DNA of 64,000 bases from Sphingobacteriales bacterium (GTDB lineage: Bacteria > Bacteroidota > Bacteroidia > Chitinophagales > UBA2359), in assembly GCA_016718845.1 (NCBI GenBank), contig JADKCK010000014.1:62001-126000 (forward strand). Direction: 5' to 3'. The notes beneath the pieces were generated by a model, which saw only the letters and a list, made by a program, of their open reading frames with translations, was not told where the DNA came from and did not search any database. Positions 46,801 through 55,747 of the stretch are shown here, piece by piece. The position numbers and the translations under genes were made by a program. Position 1 is the first letter of the stretch; every line of letters begins with the position of its first letter.

Positions 46801-49258
46801 TTGTTTCGCTATCGCGGATTTGCACATCGGTGTAGCTGCCATTATTTTGGATGATAAATTCGGGTTTATCATAAGAGCCTGCTAATACAATAGCGGGGTC
46901 GCCCACAAAAGTAAACTCTTCGCTGGTCACTTTAGTACCTTCAAAATCGGGGCTGGTGGGGTCGTTATTATAAATTTCGTTTAATGTTTCGAGCATCGAT
47001 GCACCCATTGGTTGCCCATAATCGGAGTTAGCAAAATGCTCGTAGTATCGCTCCGAAAAATCATCTAAGTACGATGGGATACCAAAGAAAACAGTAGCTG
47101 CATAAGCAATAGCTCCTAAGTTATCGGCTAAGGTATAACGCTCGGCAAGCGAGTTATTGGCATCAGTAAAACTGTATTGATGCACATTGCCCACAAAACA
47201 CGAGTTAGCCAATATAAATGGATATTTACCAAAGTTAGAGTACGAAGTAGGATATTCACTCATGCCATCAAAATCCCACTGGGTCGAACCTAACGCATGT
47301 CCAAAGAGTGTTACCAAAGAGGATCCTTGATTAAATGCATTAATAAACGGAGTTGTTGGATCGTTAGGTGGTGTACAACCATTAGCGCAATCATCGAAGG
47401 TAGTTACATTACCGCCGTATTGCACACCTTCTATGGTGTTTTCAAAATTAGCAAGGTTTGCCAAAAACTGGGTTTGCTCGGCATTTGACCAAGCTGTCGA
47501 AACGTGCAGTACGTTTTTAGTCCATTCGCGTGCTTCGCGGGTACAAGGCACATCGGTTTCGTATTCGATGAGTTTTTGGAGATATGCACGCACGGCATCG
47601 CCATTGGTGGCACTTACGCGCCCTACTGATAAACGAGGCAGATAAGAGTTTACATCGTTTACAGTTAGCATATTATCCGATGGGCTAAAACCAAAGGTTG
47701 GCACTAAATTATTCTCGAAATAAATACTGCTAAAATTATTGTAGCTAATAGATTTACCCAAAAGAAGTACAAAACGTGGGTCGACAGACCATTGGTCTAT
47801 GGCGTAACTCAAAAAGTTGCGGATAGACATGGGGTGTTTGGGGATACCTGCTGCAAATTGGTCGTATAGTTCGTCAATATCAACTACTACTACATTGTAA
47901 CCACCACCATCTGCCGATTGGCGATAGGTTTCGTATTGGGCAACCCAGTCGGTAGCACCCAAACGCAACTTGTTGTTGGTAATCATAATGTAATCGCCTT
48001 GGTTGGCAGCGGCACCAAAGTTGGTAAACTGTTTAGACTCTAAGGTTGGCACAGTATAAAAAGTACACTGTGCAGGGTTACATTCGGGTATGGTACAACC
48101 AACGTTACAAGGTGCATCGGTGGTACTAAAATATAGCTTACGCGTCGAGAATGGGTTAGTACCCGAGGGCAACAAAAATTTATAAACACCACCTTCTAAT
48201 ACTGGGGTGAGGCGCAATTTGTTGGTCAAATCGTATAAAACGGGGTTTGAACCGCCATTGAAATTGGTAATTTCGAGGTACTTTTGTCCGTTGCTTTCCA
48301 AGGTAAAACCAAAAGTTTTTTGGTTAGCAAAATCAAAGGTGCGCGGATAAGTCAATACTGCATACGGAATGGTGTTTTGGTTTAAATAGCCCAAGCCACC
48401 TGTTGCTTCGAAATTAACTACGGTGGTATTGCCAATATCGGTCAAAAACACGTCAGAGTTATAGGTGTTAAAATCGTAACCTTCAAAGCTTTCGCTCATA
48501 TAGGTGGTGCTATTTATCTGAACGGTAAAGGCGTGGTCGGGTAAAAAAGCCGCATCGTTAGACACCCCTGCTACTGCTACTGTTAAATCGCCAGCAGGCG
48601 AGCCGGGTCCTACGTATTTGGCAGGTGTGTTAAAATCAATGGCAAGTGTGCCGCCGCTAGCAACGGTTAAGCTACCCAAACCTTCACCGTCTTCAAAATC
48701 GGCGAACCAGTGATTGGCTCCACCCAAACGAAAAGGTTTGCCATTAACCGCCACATTTTTATACGATTTTACTACCGTATGCATAAAATAGGTTTCGGCA
48801 GCAGGCGGGCTGCTAATGTTATTGTTTTGATTGGTATAACGCAAACCGGGTGTGGTATTATCCCACACTAAATAATAAAACGAATTGTCGGAGAACATAC
48901 TATTGTAGGGGTTCAACTGCCAATCGGCTTGTTTATACAATTGGGTATCAAACGAACCGTCGTTTCGTTCGCCAAATAGCTCAATGTAATCGTTAACACC
49001 TAATGTGCCACCTGTTGTTAAATAAATCGGTACCTCAATACCTTTGTGAAATACTTTGAAACCCGCACCCGATAATGTACCCAAACCCGAGGCTTGTAAC
49101 GTACTGTACGGGATACGATATAGGGCATTGCTCCCTACTTTAAATTTGTAATAGGTTTTTGAGTAGTTTATCCACTCATTACCATACGGTTGAGCCGATG
49201 CAACTTGTAAAGCAAAGCTGGCAAGAAGAACGGAAAATAACCATAAAAGTTTCTTCAT
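43853..49258 (-). CDS. Gingipain-like (C25) cysteine peptidase with Ig/PKD repeats and type B T9SS sorting domain
   Basis: 1801 residues. Signal peptide 1-22 (KLLWLFSVLLASFALQVASA). Residues about 30-360 resemble the N-terminal region of PorU/gingipain-type proteins (YGNEWINYSKTYYKFKVGSN). The C25 domain lies at about 405-800: MITNNKLRLGATDWVAQYET, LLGKSISYNNFSS, catalytic His in TLFGHALG (about 654) and Cys in ANSCFVGN (about 686), ending EFTFVGDPAIVL. Then CARDB-like and about eight Ig/PKD-like domains with CxG..QTLSVADNFDSYIWSTGA patterns. The last 90 residues are a CHU_C/type B sorting domain (LPNAITPNGDGFNDTWQIPQ; IFNRWGQLVW; GTYYYLIE). It is much longer than PorU and ends with a cargo domain, so it is a secreted protease or adhesin rather than the sortase itself. 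Confidence 0.92.
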   Translation of the reverse strand: MKKLLWLFSVLLASFALQVASAQPYGNEWINYSKTYYKFKVGSNALYRIPYSTLQASGLGTLSGAGFKVFHKGIEVPIYLTTGGTLGVNDYIELFGERNDGSFDTQLYKQADWQLNPYNSMFSDNSFYYLVWDNTTPGLRYTNQNNNISSPPAAETYFMHTVVKSYKNVAVNGKPFRLGGANHWFADFEDGEGLGSLTVASGGTLAIDFNTPAKYVGPGSPAGDLTVAVAGVSNDAAFLPDHAFTVQINSTTYMSESFEGYDFNTYNSDVFLTDIGNTTVVNFEATGGLGYLNQNTIPYAVLTYPRTFDFANQKTFGFTLESNGQKYLEITNFNGGSNPVLYDLTNKLRLTPVLEGGVYKFLLPSGTNPFSTRKLYFSTTDAPCNVGCTIPECNPAQCTFYTVPTLESKQFTNFGAAANQGDYIMITNNKLRLGATDWVAQYETYRQSADGGGYNVVVVDIDELYDQFAAGIPKHPMSIRNFLSYAIDQWSVDPRFVLLLGKSISYNNFSSIYFENNLVPTFGFSPSDNMLTVNDVNSYLPRLSVGRVSATNGDAVRAYLQKLIEYETDVPCTREAREWTKNVLHVSTAWSNAEQTQFLANLANFENTIEGVQYGGNVTTFDDCANGCTPPNDPTTPFINAFNQGSSLVTLFGHALGSTQWDFDGMSEYPTSYSNFGKYPFILANSCFVGNVHQYSFTDANNSLAERYTLADNLGAIAYAATVFFGIPSYLDDFSERYYEHFANSDYGQPMGASMLETLNEIYNNDPTSPDFEGTKVTSEEFTFVGDPAIVLAGSYDKPEFIIQNNGSYTDVQIRDSETNALLATTIPNSVDSIDVTVHLTNIGQILNGNVQICIQRQVGAGTPQTVVQQLVPNPITENTYTFTIPVNANTNSGNNIFTVVIDCNNQYTEDCEDNNQVVLSANVESSSCAGLAPPVISNSIANSYCANAAPVTLSATPAGGTFSGTGVSGNTFNPSGLSPNTYTITYTYVYPENGCSVFAVKNITINAQPSAQFVPTAVATCVGTPITLNVTAYDPSATYTWNLGGGIGGGTQQNQVATWNTPGNKTVTLTVTKNGCTGTQSIPVTVEAPLLPTTVSCQSTTLSSVTFTWTPVAGATLYDVYANGSLSEANVSANTFTIPGLDQGEQVSLTVVAVGIGACGNSVQSAPQTCVAQNCPSIDLTIAPLESNTEFCKNESPVTLTSNPTGGVFAIDGNTVTSITPALLGVGTHIVTVDYIDGDCAYDKSYTINIYDTPTPEITGATNICAGTSQTLSVADNFDSYIWSTGAQSSSIIVTTAGSYAVTVTNTAGCSAADNVIVTTVTEPTLDIAPTSGFNQICAGGVLTLSATAGFQAYNWSGGSPSSPSIVVVTAPGIYSVTATDATGCQWSESINITQATITEPAVSLNGQTTNTGICGGSDNTLDAGTGYASYNWSTGATSQQITITQANTYCVTVTNSAACSAVSCFEVTNNNLNAPQVSASATEICNDPVTLTVGSAYDSYTWTGGATTQQISVDAAGTYYVTVTDNGCQATESITIAQSAQATPTAAFTVTGATTLCSSGNLNITNQSVNADTYLWTLTNVTNGATQTSNDPEPNFSVSDDGTYNLNLVVSAICGSATANSQQLSVVTVASAPTIDVTADLTKTCSGDPVVLTVTTNASSFQWLENGTPIGATGSPLTVNPIRDAVYTVVATNQFNCSVSDSIAIEVDDNCELPNAITPNGDGFNDTWQIPQANTTPNISVQIFNRWGQLVWSTSAYSNASGAFDGTNMDGTELSEGTYYYLIEGVDNSPLSGPLTVIR

Positions 49259-49745
49259 GATGAAAATTATTTTTACTTGGTATTAATTATTATATTTATT
49301 GAAAACCTTGTGTATTTTAAGCGTTATTAGAAGTTGGGTTTGTACCAACTAACACCATGACGAGCAAAAACACCAAAAGATTGCATGGGGTATGCAAGAA
49401 AGTGTGTTTTTTTGCAAAAAAAATCAATTTTCGCACATTTGTCAGTTATTTTACCCCAAAAAAGACATATTGACATAGCCGTGTGGCAAAAAATGACTAT
49501 CTTTCAGCCCAAATTTGATTATCCTACAATGGTACGCAAATTGTTAGTGTATTAGCAAAGGCTATAAGCTACCTCCATCTGACTTTTTTAATTAACCTAG
49601 CTATTAGTATTGCCCGCTAAACACAAATTGCAGGTTTCGCGGGGCAAAGTTACGACAATTCTACGAAAAAAACTAAACTATTGCCTCAAAAAGGCAATGC
49701 TTGATACACTTATCATTAACCACCCATATTCAATTATCCATTAAC
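49259..49745. other. Divergent intergenic region before clpB
   Basis: The C25 gene and clpB diverge from here. The minus strand has TAACTTTG at 49652-49645, a possible -7 box for the C25 gene with a long leader. I see no heat-shock operator that I can name, and no gene. Confidence 0.4.
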
Positions 49746-52355
49746 ATGAACTTCGATAAATTCACCATCAAATCGCAAGAGGCGGTATCGGCAGCGCAAG
49801 GCGAAGCTATGAACCGACAAAACTCAACCATCGAATCGCTGCATCTACTAAAAGGTTTGTTAGATGTTGATGAAAATGTGAGCAACTACCTGCTCAAAAA
49901 AAACGGGGTAAATGTGCCTCGTTTACAAACCAACATCGAAAACACCCTACAACGCTTACCTCGCGTAACGGGCAATGCCGCACAACCTTATCCGGCAAAC
50001 AACTTTACACAAACCATTTACAAAGCCCAAAACTTTGCCAAACAAAATAAAGATGAGTTTGTGTCGGTAGAGCATCTGCTAAAAGCCATTTTAGAAACGG
50101 GTGGCGATGCAGGGCAACTACTAAAAGACGAAGGACTAACCGCCAAAGGATTAGAACAAGCCATTACCGAGCTGCGCAAAGGCGAAAAAATTACCAACCA
50201 AAGCGCCGAAGAACGTTTTAATGCCCTAAGCAAATATGCCCAAAACTTCAACGATTTGGCACAAGCGGGCAAACTCGACCCCGTTATTGGACGCGACGAA
50301 GAAATACGACGTGTATTACACATCTTATCGCGCCGAAACAAAAACAACCCCATGCTAGTAGGCGAACCGGGCGTTGGTAAAACAGCCATTGCCGAAGGTA
50401 TCGCCCACCGAATTATACGCGGCGATGTGCCCGAAAACATAAAAGACAAAGTTATTTACGCCCTTGACCTAGGCGAACTAATGGCAGGAGCAAAATTTAG
50501 GGGCGAGTTTGAAGAACGCCTAAAAGCCGTTATCAAAGATATTGAAAACGCCGACGGCAAAATCATTTTGTTTATCGACGAGATACACACCCTAATTGGT
50601 GCAGGTGCCAGCGAAGGTGCCTTAGATGCCGCCAACATCTTAAAACCCGCTTTGGCACGCGGCGAACTAAGAGCAATTGGCGCAACAACCCTAAACGAAT
50701 ACCAAAAATATTTTGAGAAAGACAAAGCTCTCGAGCGCCGCTTCCAAAAGGTTATCATAGACGAACCATCGCCCGAAGATGCCATATCTATACTACGCGG
50801 CATCAAAGAACGCTACGAAACACACCACAAAGTAAACATCAAAGACGAAGCCATTATCGCCGCCGTCGAACTATCCAGCCGATACATCACCGACCGCTTT
50901 TTGCCCGATAAAGCCATTGACCTAATTGACGAAGCCGCCGCCAAACTGCGCCTCGAGATGAACTCGCTGCCCGAAGAACTAGACGAAACCGACCGTAAAA
51001 TTAGACAACTAGAAATTGAACGCGAAGCCATAAAACGCGAAAAAGACGAAGCAAAAATTGCCGAAATTAACCAAAAACTAAGCAAACTAAACAGCAGCCG
51101 CGACCAATTTTTAGCCAAATGGAAAGCCGAAAAAGAAATCATAGACGGCATACAGGCACAACGCCGAGCTATTGAAGAGCTAAAAAACAAAGCCGAACAA
51201 GCCGAGCGCATGGGCGATTATGGCGCCGTTGCCGAAATTAGATACGGTAAAATTCGCGAAGCCGAAACTAAAACCAAAGAGCTAGAACAACAGCTAAACG
51301 ACATATCCAACAAACAACAACGCACCATTAAAGAAGAAGTAGAAGCCGAAGATATTGCCGAAATTGTATCGAAATGGACACACATACCCGTAACAAAAAT
51401 GTTAGAGGGCGAACGACAAAAACTGTTGCACCTCGAAGAAGAACTACATAAACGCGTAGTAGGGCAAGAAGAAGCCATCACCGCCGTTGCCGATGCCATA
51501 CGCCGAAGCCGAGCAGGTTTGCAAGACCCCAAACGCCCCATCGGTTCGTTTATATTTTTAGGCACCACAGGCGTAGGCAAAACCGAGCTGGCAAAAGCCC
51601 TTGCCGAATACCTATTTAACGACGACAACGCCATCACCCGAATAGATATGTCGGAGTACCAAGAAAAACACACCATATCGCGTTTGGTGGGTGCTCCTCC
51701 GGGCTATGTAGGCTACGAAGAAGGCGGACAACTAACCGAAGCCGTGCGCCGAAAACCCTACTCGGTGATACTGCTCGACGAAATAGAAAAAGCCCACCCC
51801 GATGTGTTTAACATCCTACTGCAAGTACTCGACGACGGACGACTAACCGATAGCAAAGGACGAATGGTTAATTTCAAAAACACCATCATCATTATGACCT
51901 CTAACTTGGGTAGCCACCTTATTCAGGCTAACTTCGACAAAGTAAGCAACCCCAAACAAGTGGCAGGTATCTACGAAACCACCAAAATTGAAGTGTTTAA
52001 CTTACTACGCCAAACCCTGCGCCCCGAGTTCTTGAACCGCATAGACGAGGTTATTATGTTTAAACCCCTCATGAAATCGGAAATTGGCGGCATTGTAAAA
52101 CTACAATTGGCACAGGTCGAAAAACTATTGGCACAGCAAAATCTATCCATCAAAATAACCCCCGAAGCCATCGAATGGCTCGTAGATTATGGCTACGATT
52201 TGCAATATGGCGCACGCCCACTAAAACGCCTGATACAACAAGAAGTGGTCAATCCCTTATCAAAACGCATCTTGTCGGGCGATTTTACCCCCGATAAACC
52301 CCTAACCATCGATGCCATAGAGGGTAGCTTGCGGTTTTATGTAGCACAAGTTTGA
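49746..52355 (+). CDS. clpB: ClpB disaggregase (HSP100)
   Basis: 869 residues from MNFDKFTIKSQEAVSAAQGE (49746); 15 in-frame residues upstream are not conserved. Order: N-terminal double Clp_N repeat (1-150), first AAA domain with Walker A GEPGVGKT near 206 and Walker B KIILFIDEIH, a middle coiled coil (about 400-520, KIRQLEIEREAIKREKDEAK), second AAA domain with GTTGVGKT near 606, SVILLDEIEKAHPDVFN, and sensor GARPLKRLIQ, then the C-terminal D2 domain. The middle coiled coil and lack of an IGF loop mark ClpB rather than ClpA/ClpC: it rescues aggregated proteins with DnaK. Monocistronic. Confidence 0.97.
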   Translation: MNFDKFTIKSQEAVSAAQGEAMNRQNSTIESLHLLKGLLDVDENVSNYLLKKNGVNVPRLQTNIENTLQRLPRVTGNAAQPYPANNFTQTIYKAQNFAKQNKDEFVSVEHLLKAILETGGDAGQLLKDEGLTAKGLEQAITELRKGEKITNQSAEERFNALSKYAQNFNDLAQAGKLDPVIGRDEEIRRVLHILSRRNKNNPMLVGEPGVGKTAIAEGIAHRIIRGDVPENIKDKVIYALDLGELMAGAKFRGEFEERLKAVIKDIENADGKIILFIDEIHTLIGAGASEGALDAANILKPALARGELRAIGATTLNEYQKYFEKDKALERRFQKVIIDEPSPEDAISILRGIKERYETHHKVNIKDEAIIAAVELSSRYITDRFLPDKAIDLIDEAAAKLRLEMNSLPEELDETDRKIRQLEIEREAIKREKDEAKIAEINQKLSKLNSSRDQFLAKWKAEKEIIDGIQAQRRAIEELKNKAEQAERMGDYGAVAEIRYGKIREAETKTKELEQQLNDISNKQQRTIKEEVEAEDIAEIVSKWTHIPVTKMLEGERQKLLHLEEELHKRVVGQEEAITAVADAIRRSRAGLQDPKRPIGSFIFLGTTGVGKTELAKALAEYLFNDDNAITRIDMSEYQEKHTISRLVGAPPGYVGYEEGGQLTEAVRRKPYSVILLDEIEKAHPDVFNILLQVLDDGRLTDSKGRMVNFKNTIIIMTSNLGSHLIQANFDKVSNPKQVAGIYETTKIEVFNLLRQTLRPEFLNRIDEVIMFKPLMKSEIGGIVKLQLAQVEKLLAQQNLSIKITPEAIEWLVDYGYDLQYGARPLKRLIQQEVVNPLSKRILSGDFTPDKPLTIDAIEGSLRFYVAQV

Positions 52356-52759
52356 TGAAAAGTAGTTAGCTTATTGATAAGGACATCTAAATAGTTACAA
52401 AAATTAACCGACAGAATTTCAGGATTAACAGGATTTAGTAGCCCTACAATCTAATTGTGTTGGGGTAAATAGTTGCAAAGTTTTTCTCAAATTTACCGCC
52501 CTTGTTTGTGTCTGTGTCTCTGTTGTAAATTTTAAAAAACAAGCTGGCATAAATTGAGCAGCTATTTAGTACTTTTTAATGTCGGCATCAAAGTGTAAAT
52601 TTTGCTGTTAGTAGTGGTATACCAGCTTGGGTTGCCCCGCTTAACGCGGAATAGGTCTTTTTTGGGGGTGATGATTAGCACTCCCTAACTCGACAAGTGA
52701 GTGGCACCCCCAAAGCACTGTTCGCGCAGCCTACCCTCCTATCCGCTATAACCATATAC
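52356..52759. other. Intergenic region after clpB
   Basis: No gene. It contains a phrase related to the 99-bp array (gtgtctctgttgtaaattt near 52.5 kb) and copy B of the dispersed repeat at 52632-52690. Confidence 0.5.
52632..52690. repeat. Dispersed repeat, copy B (inverted relative to 42190-42245)
   Basis: ccccgcttaacgcggaatag and cttttttgggggtgatgatt match the reverse complement of copy A with a handful of changes. ccgc ttaa cgcgg is palindromic, so it may fold. Noncoding. Confidence 0.6.
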
Positions 52760-52805
52760 AAAAATAAATCCCCAAACAAAATATTTTGCTTGGGGATTTA
52801 TTTTT
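52760..52805. terminator. Stem-loop terminator between clpB and the Kazal-repeat gene
   Basis: aaaaataaatccccaa/ttggggatttattttt form a perfect 16-base stem with a 14-base loop. It insulates the promoter region of the gene at 52967, where a TAACTTTG -7 box lies at 52829-52836. Confidence 0.8.
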
Positions 52806-52966
52806 ACCTCCATTTGCAAATTTTGTCGTAACTTTGCAAGCAAAAACACACATTACCAACACTTAGGCAACCCTTAACATCTTTTAAACGTTTTGTTAAT
52901 TAAAGCCCTAAAATGCGTTTAAATCATTTAACCCTTGTTTAATCATAAATTAAAAAAATCTTTACC

Positions 52967-54865
52967 ATGAAAAAATCATTTCTTACCTTTATTATTTTCT
53001 TAGCATTTGGCTTATCTACCAAAGCCCAAAACTGCGAGCCTGCCAACCTACCTTGGCTGCAAACCTTGTTGCAACAAACCTGCGACCCATTTTCGTGCGC
53101 CTTGCATTATTACCAAGCCGACTACAACGGTTCGGTGGTTTTTTACAACGACCTAAACCCTATATGCGCCGATTTTCCGGTAACAGTATACAAATGCGAT
53201 GGTACTGTTTTTTGCCAATCGGGTGGCTTTTTTCCCGGCGATTGCCCACCTAATTTATTCAGCGAGTTTACCAATATCCAACAACTACCCTCGCCTTGTG
53301 GCGGTTGTATCGACCCAAGTCTTATCAACCCCACCGCCATCTGCCCGCTAATATATGCCCCCGTTTGCGGTTGCAATGGCGTAACCTACGACAACGACTG
53401 TTTAGCCACCAATGTAGGCGGCGTTACCTCCTGGACACCCGGCGAATGTGGCAGTAGTGGCGGTTGTATCGACCCAAGTCTTATCAACCCCACCGCCATC
53501 TGCCCGCTAATATATGCCCCCGTTTGCGGTTGCAATGGCGTAACCTACGACAACGACTGTTTAGCCACCAATGTAGGCGGCGTTACCTCCTGGACACCCG
53601 GCGAATGTGGCAGTAGTGGCGGTTGTATTGACCCAAGCCTTATAAACCCCACCGCCATCTGCCCGCTAATATATGCCCCCGTTTGCGGTTGCAATGGCGT
53701 AACCTACGACAACGACTGTTTAGCCACCAATGTAGGCGGCGTTACCTCCTGGACACCCGGCGAATGTGGCAGTAGTGGCGGTTGTATCGACCCAAGCCTT
53801 ATAAACCCCACCGCCATCTGCCCGCTAATATATGCCCCCGTTTGCGGTTGTAATGGCGTAACCTACGACAACGATTGTTTTGCCACCAATGCAGGCGGCG
53901 TTACCTCCTGGACACCCGGCGAATGTGGCAGCAGTAACTGCATAAATCCTGCACAAATAGACTCGACGCAAGCCTGCCCCGACATTTATATGCCCGTTTG
54001 CGGCTGCAATGGCGTAACCTACAGCAACGAGTGCGAAGCTACCTATTACGGTGGCGTTACCGCTTTTACATCGGGTGCTTGCAATGGTGGCACTTGCCAA
54101 GCCGCCTTTGCTATCTCCGACTCGTTGGGCTTGTTCTATTTCACCGACCAATCAACTAGCACGGCTAGTATTGCCGAGTGGAAATGGGTAATTGGCGACA
54201 CCGTTAAACAAACACAAAATGCTACTTATTATGCAGGCATATCGCCCATTGCTTTTCAAATAAATGTTTGCTTAACCATTACCACCACCGATGGCTGCAC
54301 CAGCACAGCTTGCGATGTTTTCTCGCCGCCAAGTTGCTATTTATACCCCAATTTTACCTACACCGCACAAGGTAAAAACGTTTATTTCACCGATGCCTCG
54401 GTAGGTTTAGGCGGTCCTACAAACTACGAATGGACTTTTGGCGATGGAGGTGTTATATCCTCGTTACAAAATCCCATACATGTATATGCCAACTACGGAA
54501 CCTACAACGTTTGTTTAACCATAAGCGGTGGCATACAAGGTTGTGGCAGCGAGCAATATTGCCGCCAAATAACCATAGACCCCGCCCAAAGTTTGACAAC
54601 TATCGCACAGCAATACAACATACGCATTTACCCAAGTTACCTAACCGAAACCTTACAAATTAACTACCAACTAAAAAACAAAGAAATGGTAAGCATTGAT
54701 TTGTACGACATAAATGGCAAATTGGTGCGTAACATAACCCACACCGAGCAAAACGCAGGCACACACAACACCCAAATAAGCCAATTAAGCAATTTAGTTT
54801 CGGGGATTTATTTGGTGCGTATCCAAACACCTACTTTTAGCTATACCCAAAAAGTAGTGAAATAA
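52967..54865 (+). CDS. Secreted Kazal-repeat protein with PKD domains and type A T9SS sorting domain
   Basis: 632 residues. Signal peptide KKSFLTFIIFLAFGLSTKAQ. Residues about 22-110 form a Cys-rich N-terminal domain. Five Kazal-type units follow: ICPLIYAPVCGCNGVTYDND with C..NVGG.TSWTPGEC; four are near-identical 53-residue units (about 112-323) and the fifth (about 324-370, ACPDIYMPVCGCNGVTYSNE) is diverged. Then PKD-like domains (WKWVIGDTVKQTQ; YEWTFGDGGVISSLQNPIHV), and a sorting domain (NIRIYPSYLTETLQINYQLK; YDINGKLVRNI; LVSGIYLVRIQ; ends QKVVK). Kazal folds inhibit serine proteases, so this may protect the cell surface from proteases; that is inference. Confidence 0.92.
   Translation: MKKSFLTFIIFLAFGLSTKAQNCEPANLPWLQTLLQQTCDPFSCALHYYQADYNGSVVFYNDLNPICADFPVTVYKCDGTVFCQSGGFFPGDCPPNLFSEFTNIQQLPSPCGGCIDPSLINPTAICPLIYAPVCGCNGVTYDNDCLATNVGGVTSWTPGECGSSGGCIDPSLINPTAICPLIYAPVCGCNGVTYDNDCLATNVGGVTSWTPGECGSSGGCIDPSLINPTAICPLIYAPVCGCNGVTYDNDCLATNVGGVTSWTPGECGSSGGCIDPSLINPTAICPLIYAPVCGCNGVTYDNDCFATNAGGVTSWTPGECGSSNCINPAQIDSTQACPDIYMPVCGCNGVTYSNECEATYYGGVTAFTSGACNGGTCQAAFAISDSLGLFYFTDQSTSTASIAEWKWVIGDTVKQTQNATYYAGISPIAFQINVCLTITTTDGCTSTACDVFSPPSCYLYPNFTYTAQGKNVYFTDASVGLGGPTNYEWTFGDGGVISSLQNPIHVYANYGTYNVCLTISGGIQGCGSEQYCRQITIDPAQSLTTIAQQYNIRIYPSYLTETLQINYQLKNKEMVSIDLYDINGKLVRNITHTEQNAGTHNTQISQLSNLVSGIYLVRIQTPTFSYTQKVVK
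53302..53937 (+). repeat. 159-bp coding tandem array, four Kazal units
   Basis: cggttgtat recurs at 53302, 53461, 53620 and 53779, a period of exactly 159 bases (53 codons). The units differ at only a few positions (for example cttatcaacc/cttataaacc and gtttagcc/gttttgcc), showing recent duplication or homogenisation. Confidence 0.97.
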
Positions 54866-54880
54866 ACACACCGTTTTATA

Positions 54881-54922
54881 AAAAAAACAGCCCTGAGCAT
54901 TTGCTTAAGGCTGTTTTTTTTT
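54881..54922 (+). terminator. Terminator after the Kazal-repeat gene
   Basis: aacagcc/ggctgtt plus an inner imperfect pairing (ctgagc/gcttaag), preceded by A7 and followed by T9, just after the stop at 54865. It faces the small DUF2281-like gene and may serve both. Confidence 0.85.
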
Positions 54923-54976
54923 GTGGGTAATAAATTGGAGGTATGTCCATTTGAAATGAAGCGTCCAACAAAACAT

Positions 54977-55198
54977 TCATAAAGGTAGATAATCGTTAAA
55001 ATGATCGATAGGTTGGTCAAAATCTACTGCCATTTTAAATTTGCCTTTTGCACAGCCAAATATGGGAGTTTTGGGCGTTATGGGTATTTGTGTAGCAAAT
55101 TGTTTGGCTAATAGGTAATCCAAAAAACTAGATAGTTCGTTTTTGAGCTGCTCGGTGTTTAGCAAACTAATTTTGGTATAAATTTGTTGGTCGGTCAT
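54977..55198 (-). CDS. DUF2281-like small protein
   Basis: 73 residues. The N-terminal half is helical (IYTKISLLNTEQLKNELSSF, LDYLLAKQF). The tail GCAKGKFKMAVDFDQPIDHF matches the ending of DUF2281 proteins (GxxKGxxxMxxDFDxPLxDF), small proteins often encoded beside toxin genes as antitoxin-like partners. No PIN or other toxin gene is adjacent here, so it may be an orphan. The start at 55198 is the only Met before the conserved helix. Confidence 0.65.
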   Translation of the reverse strand: MTDQQIYTKISLLNTEQLKNELSSFLDYLLAKQFATQIPITPKTPIFGCAKGKFKMAVDFDQPIDHFNDYLPL

Positions 55199-55420
55199 AA
55201 TATTGTTTTTATTTTGGTAAAAATGTAGGTTTCTGACACAAAGATACTGCTAAATATTAAAAGTGCCAAATATTTTGCCACTTTTACAAGCACAAACTAA
55301 GTAATCACGATTAAATAACGTACCAATCTATACAGCCGTCTGTGTTAAATAAAATCGTTTTTTTTGAGCAAAAAGTGGGCTATCTAATTGACAACTAAAT
55401 ACTTGCTTTTTTTATAATAT

Positions 55421-55571
55421 CACCCCTTCGGGGTTAAAAACACAGGCATTACCTATTTTCTATAACAATGCCACCCCTTCGGGGTTAAAATACCTTGCGT
55501 TAAACCCCGAAGGGGTGATATAATTATAGTCCAATGGTTGCACATCTTGTTTATCAAACCCCAACGGGGTG
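55421..55571. repeat. Cluster of four short palindromic (REP-like) repeats
   Basis: caccccttcggggttaa at 55421 and 55472, and the inverse aaccccgaaggggtg at 55503, with a variant aaccccaacggggtg at 55557. Each is a near-perfect palindrome (cccc ttc gggg), two in each orientation. The rest of the 55199-55747 gap holds the 77-bp element at 55638 and no gene. Confidence 0.85.
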
Positions 55572-55637
55572 ACACTATTTTTGTGTAAATGGCAAAGTGG
55601 CAAATTAGTACTTTATTTTTATTGCGTTACTAAGCTT

Positions 55638-55714
55638 AAAACGCCCACACAAACAAAATAGTATGCAGCCTGCTCAAAACTTTTTGGGGAAGCGATGAGC
55701 GGGCTGCGGACTAT
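55638..55714. repeat. 77-bp dispersed hairpin element, copy 1
   Basis: aaaacgcccacacaaacaaa, then atagtatgcagcctgc, then ctttttgggg and gcgggctgcggactat. The arms atagt..gcagcc.gc and gcgggctgc..actat can pair. It is nearly identical to 57597-57674 and 58389-58465, all in the same orientation. Confidence 0.9.
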
Positions 55715-55747
55715 ATTAGAGTGTTACAAGACTGTTGCACTAAAAAA

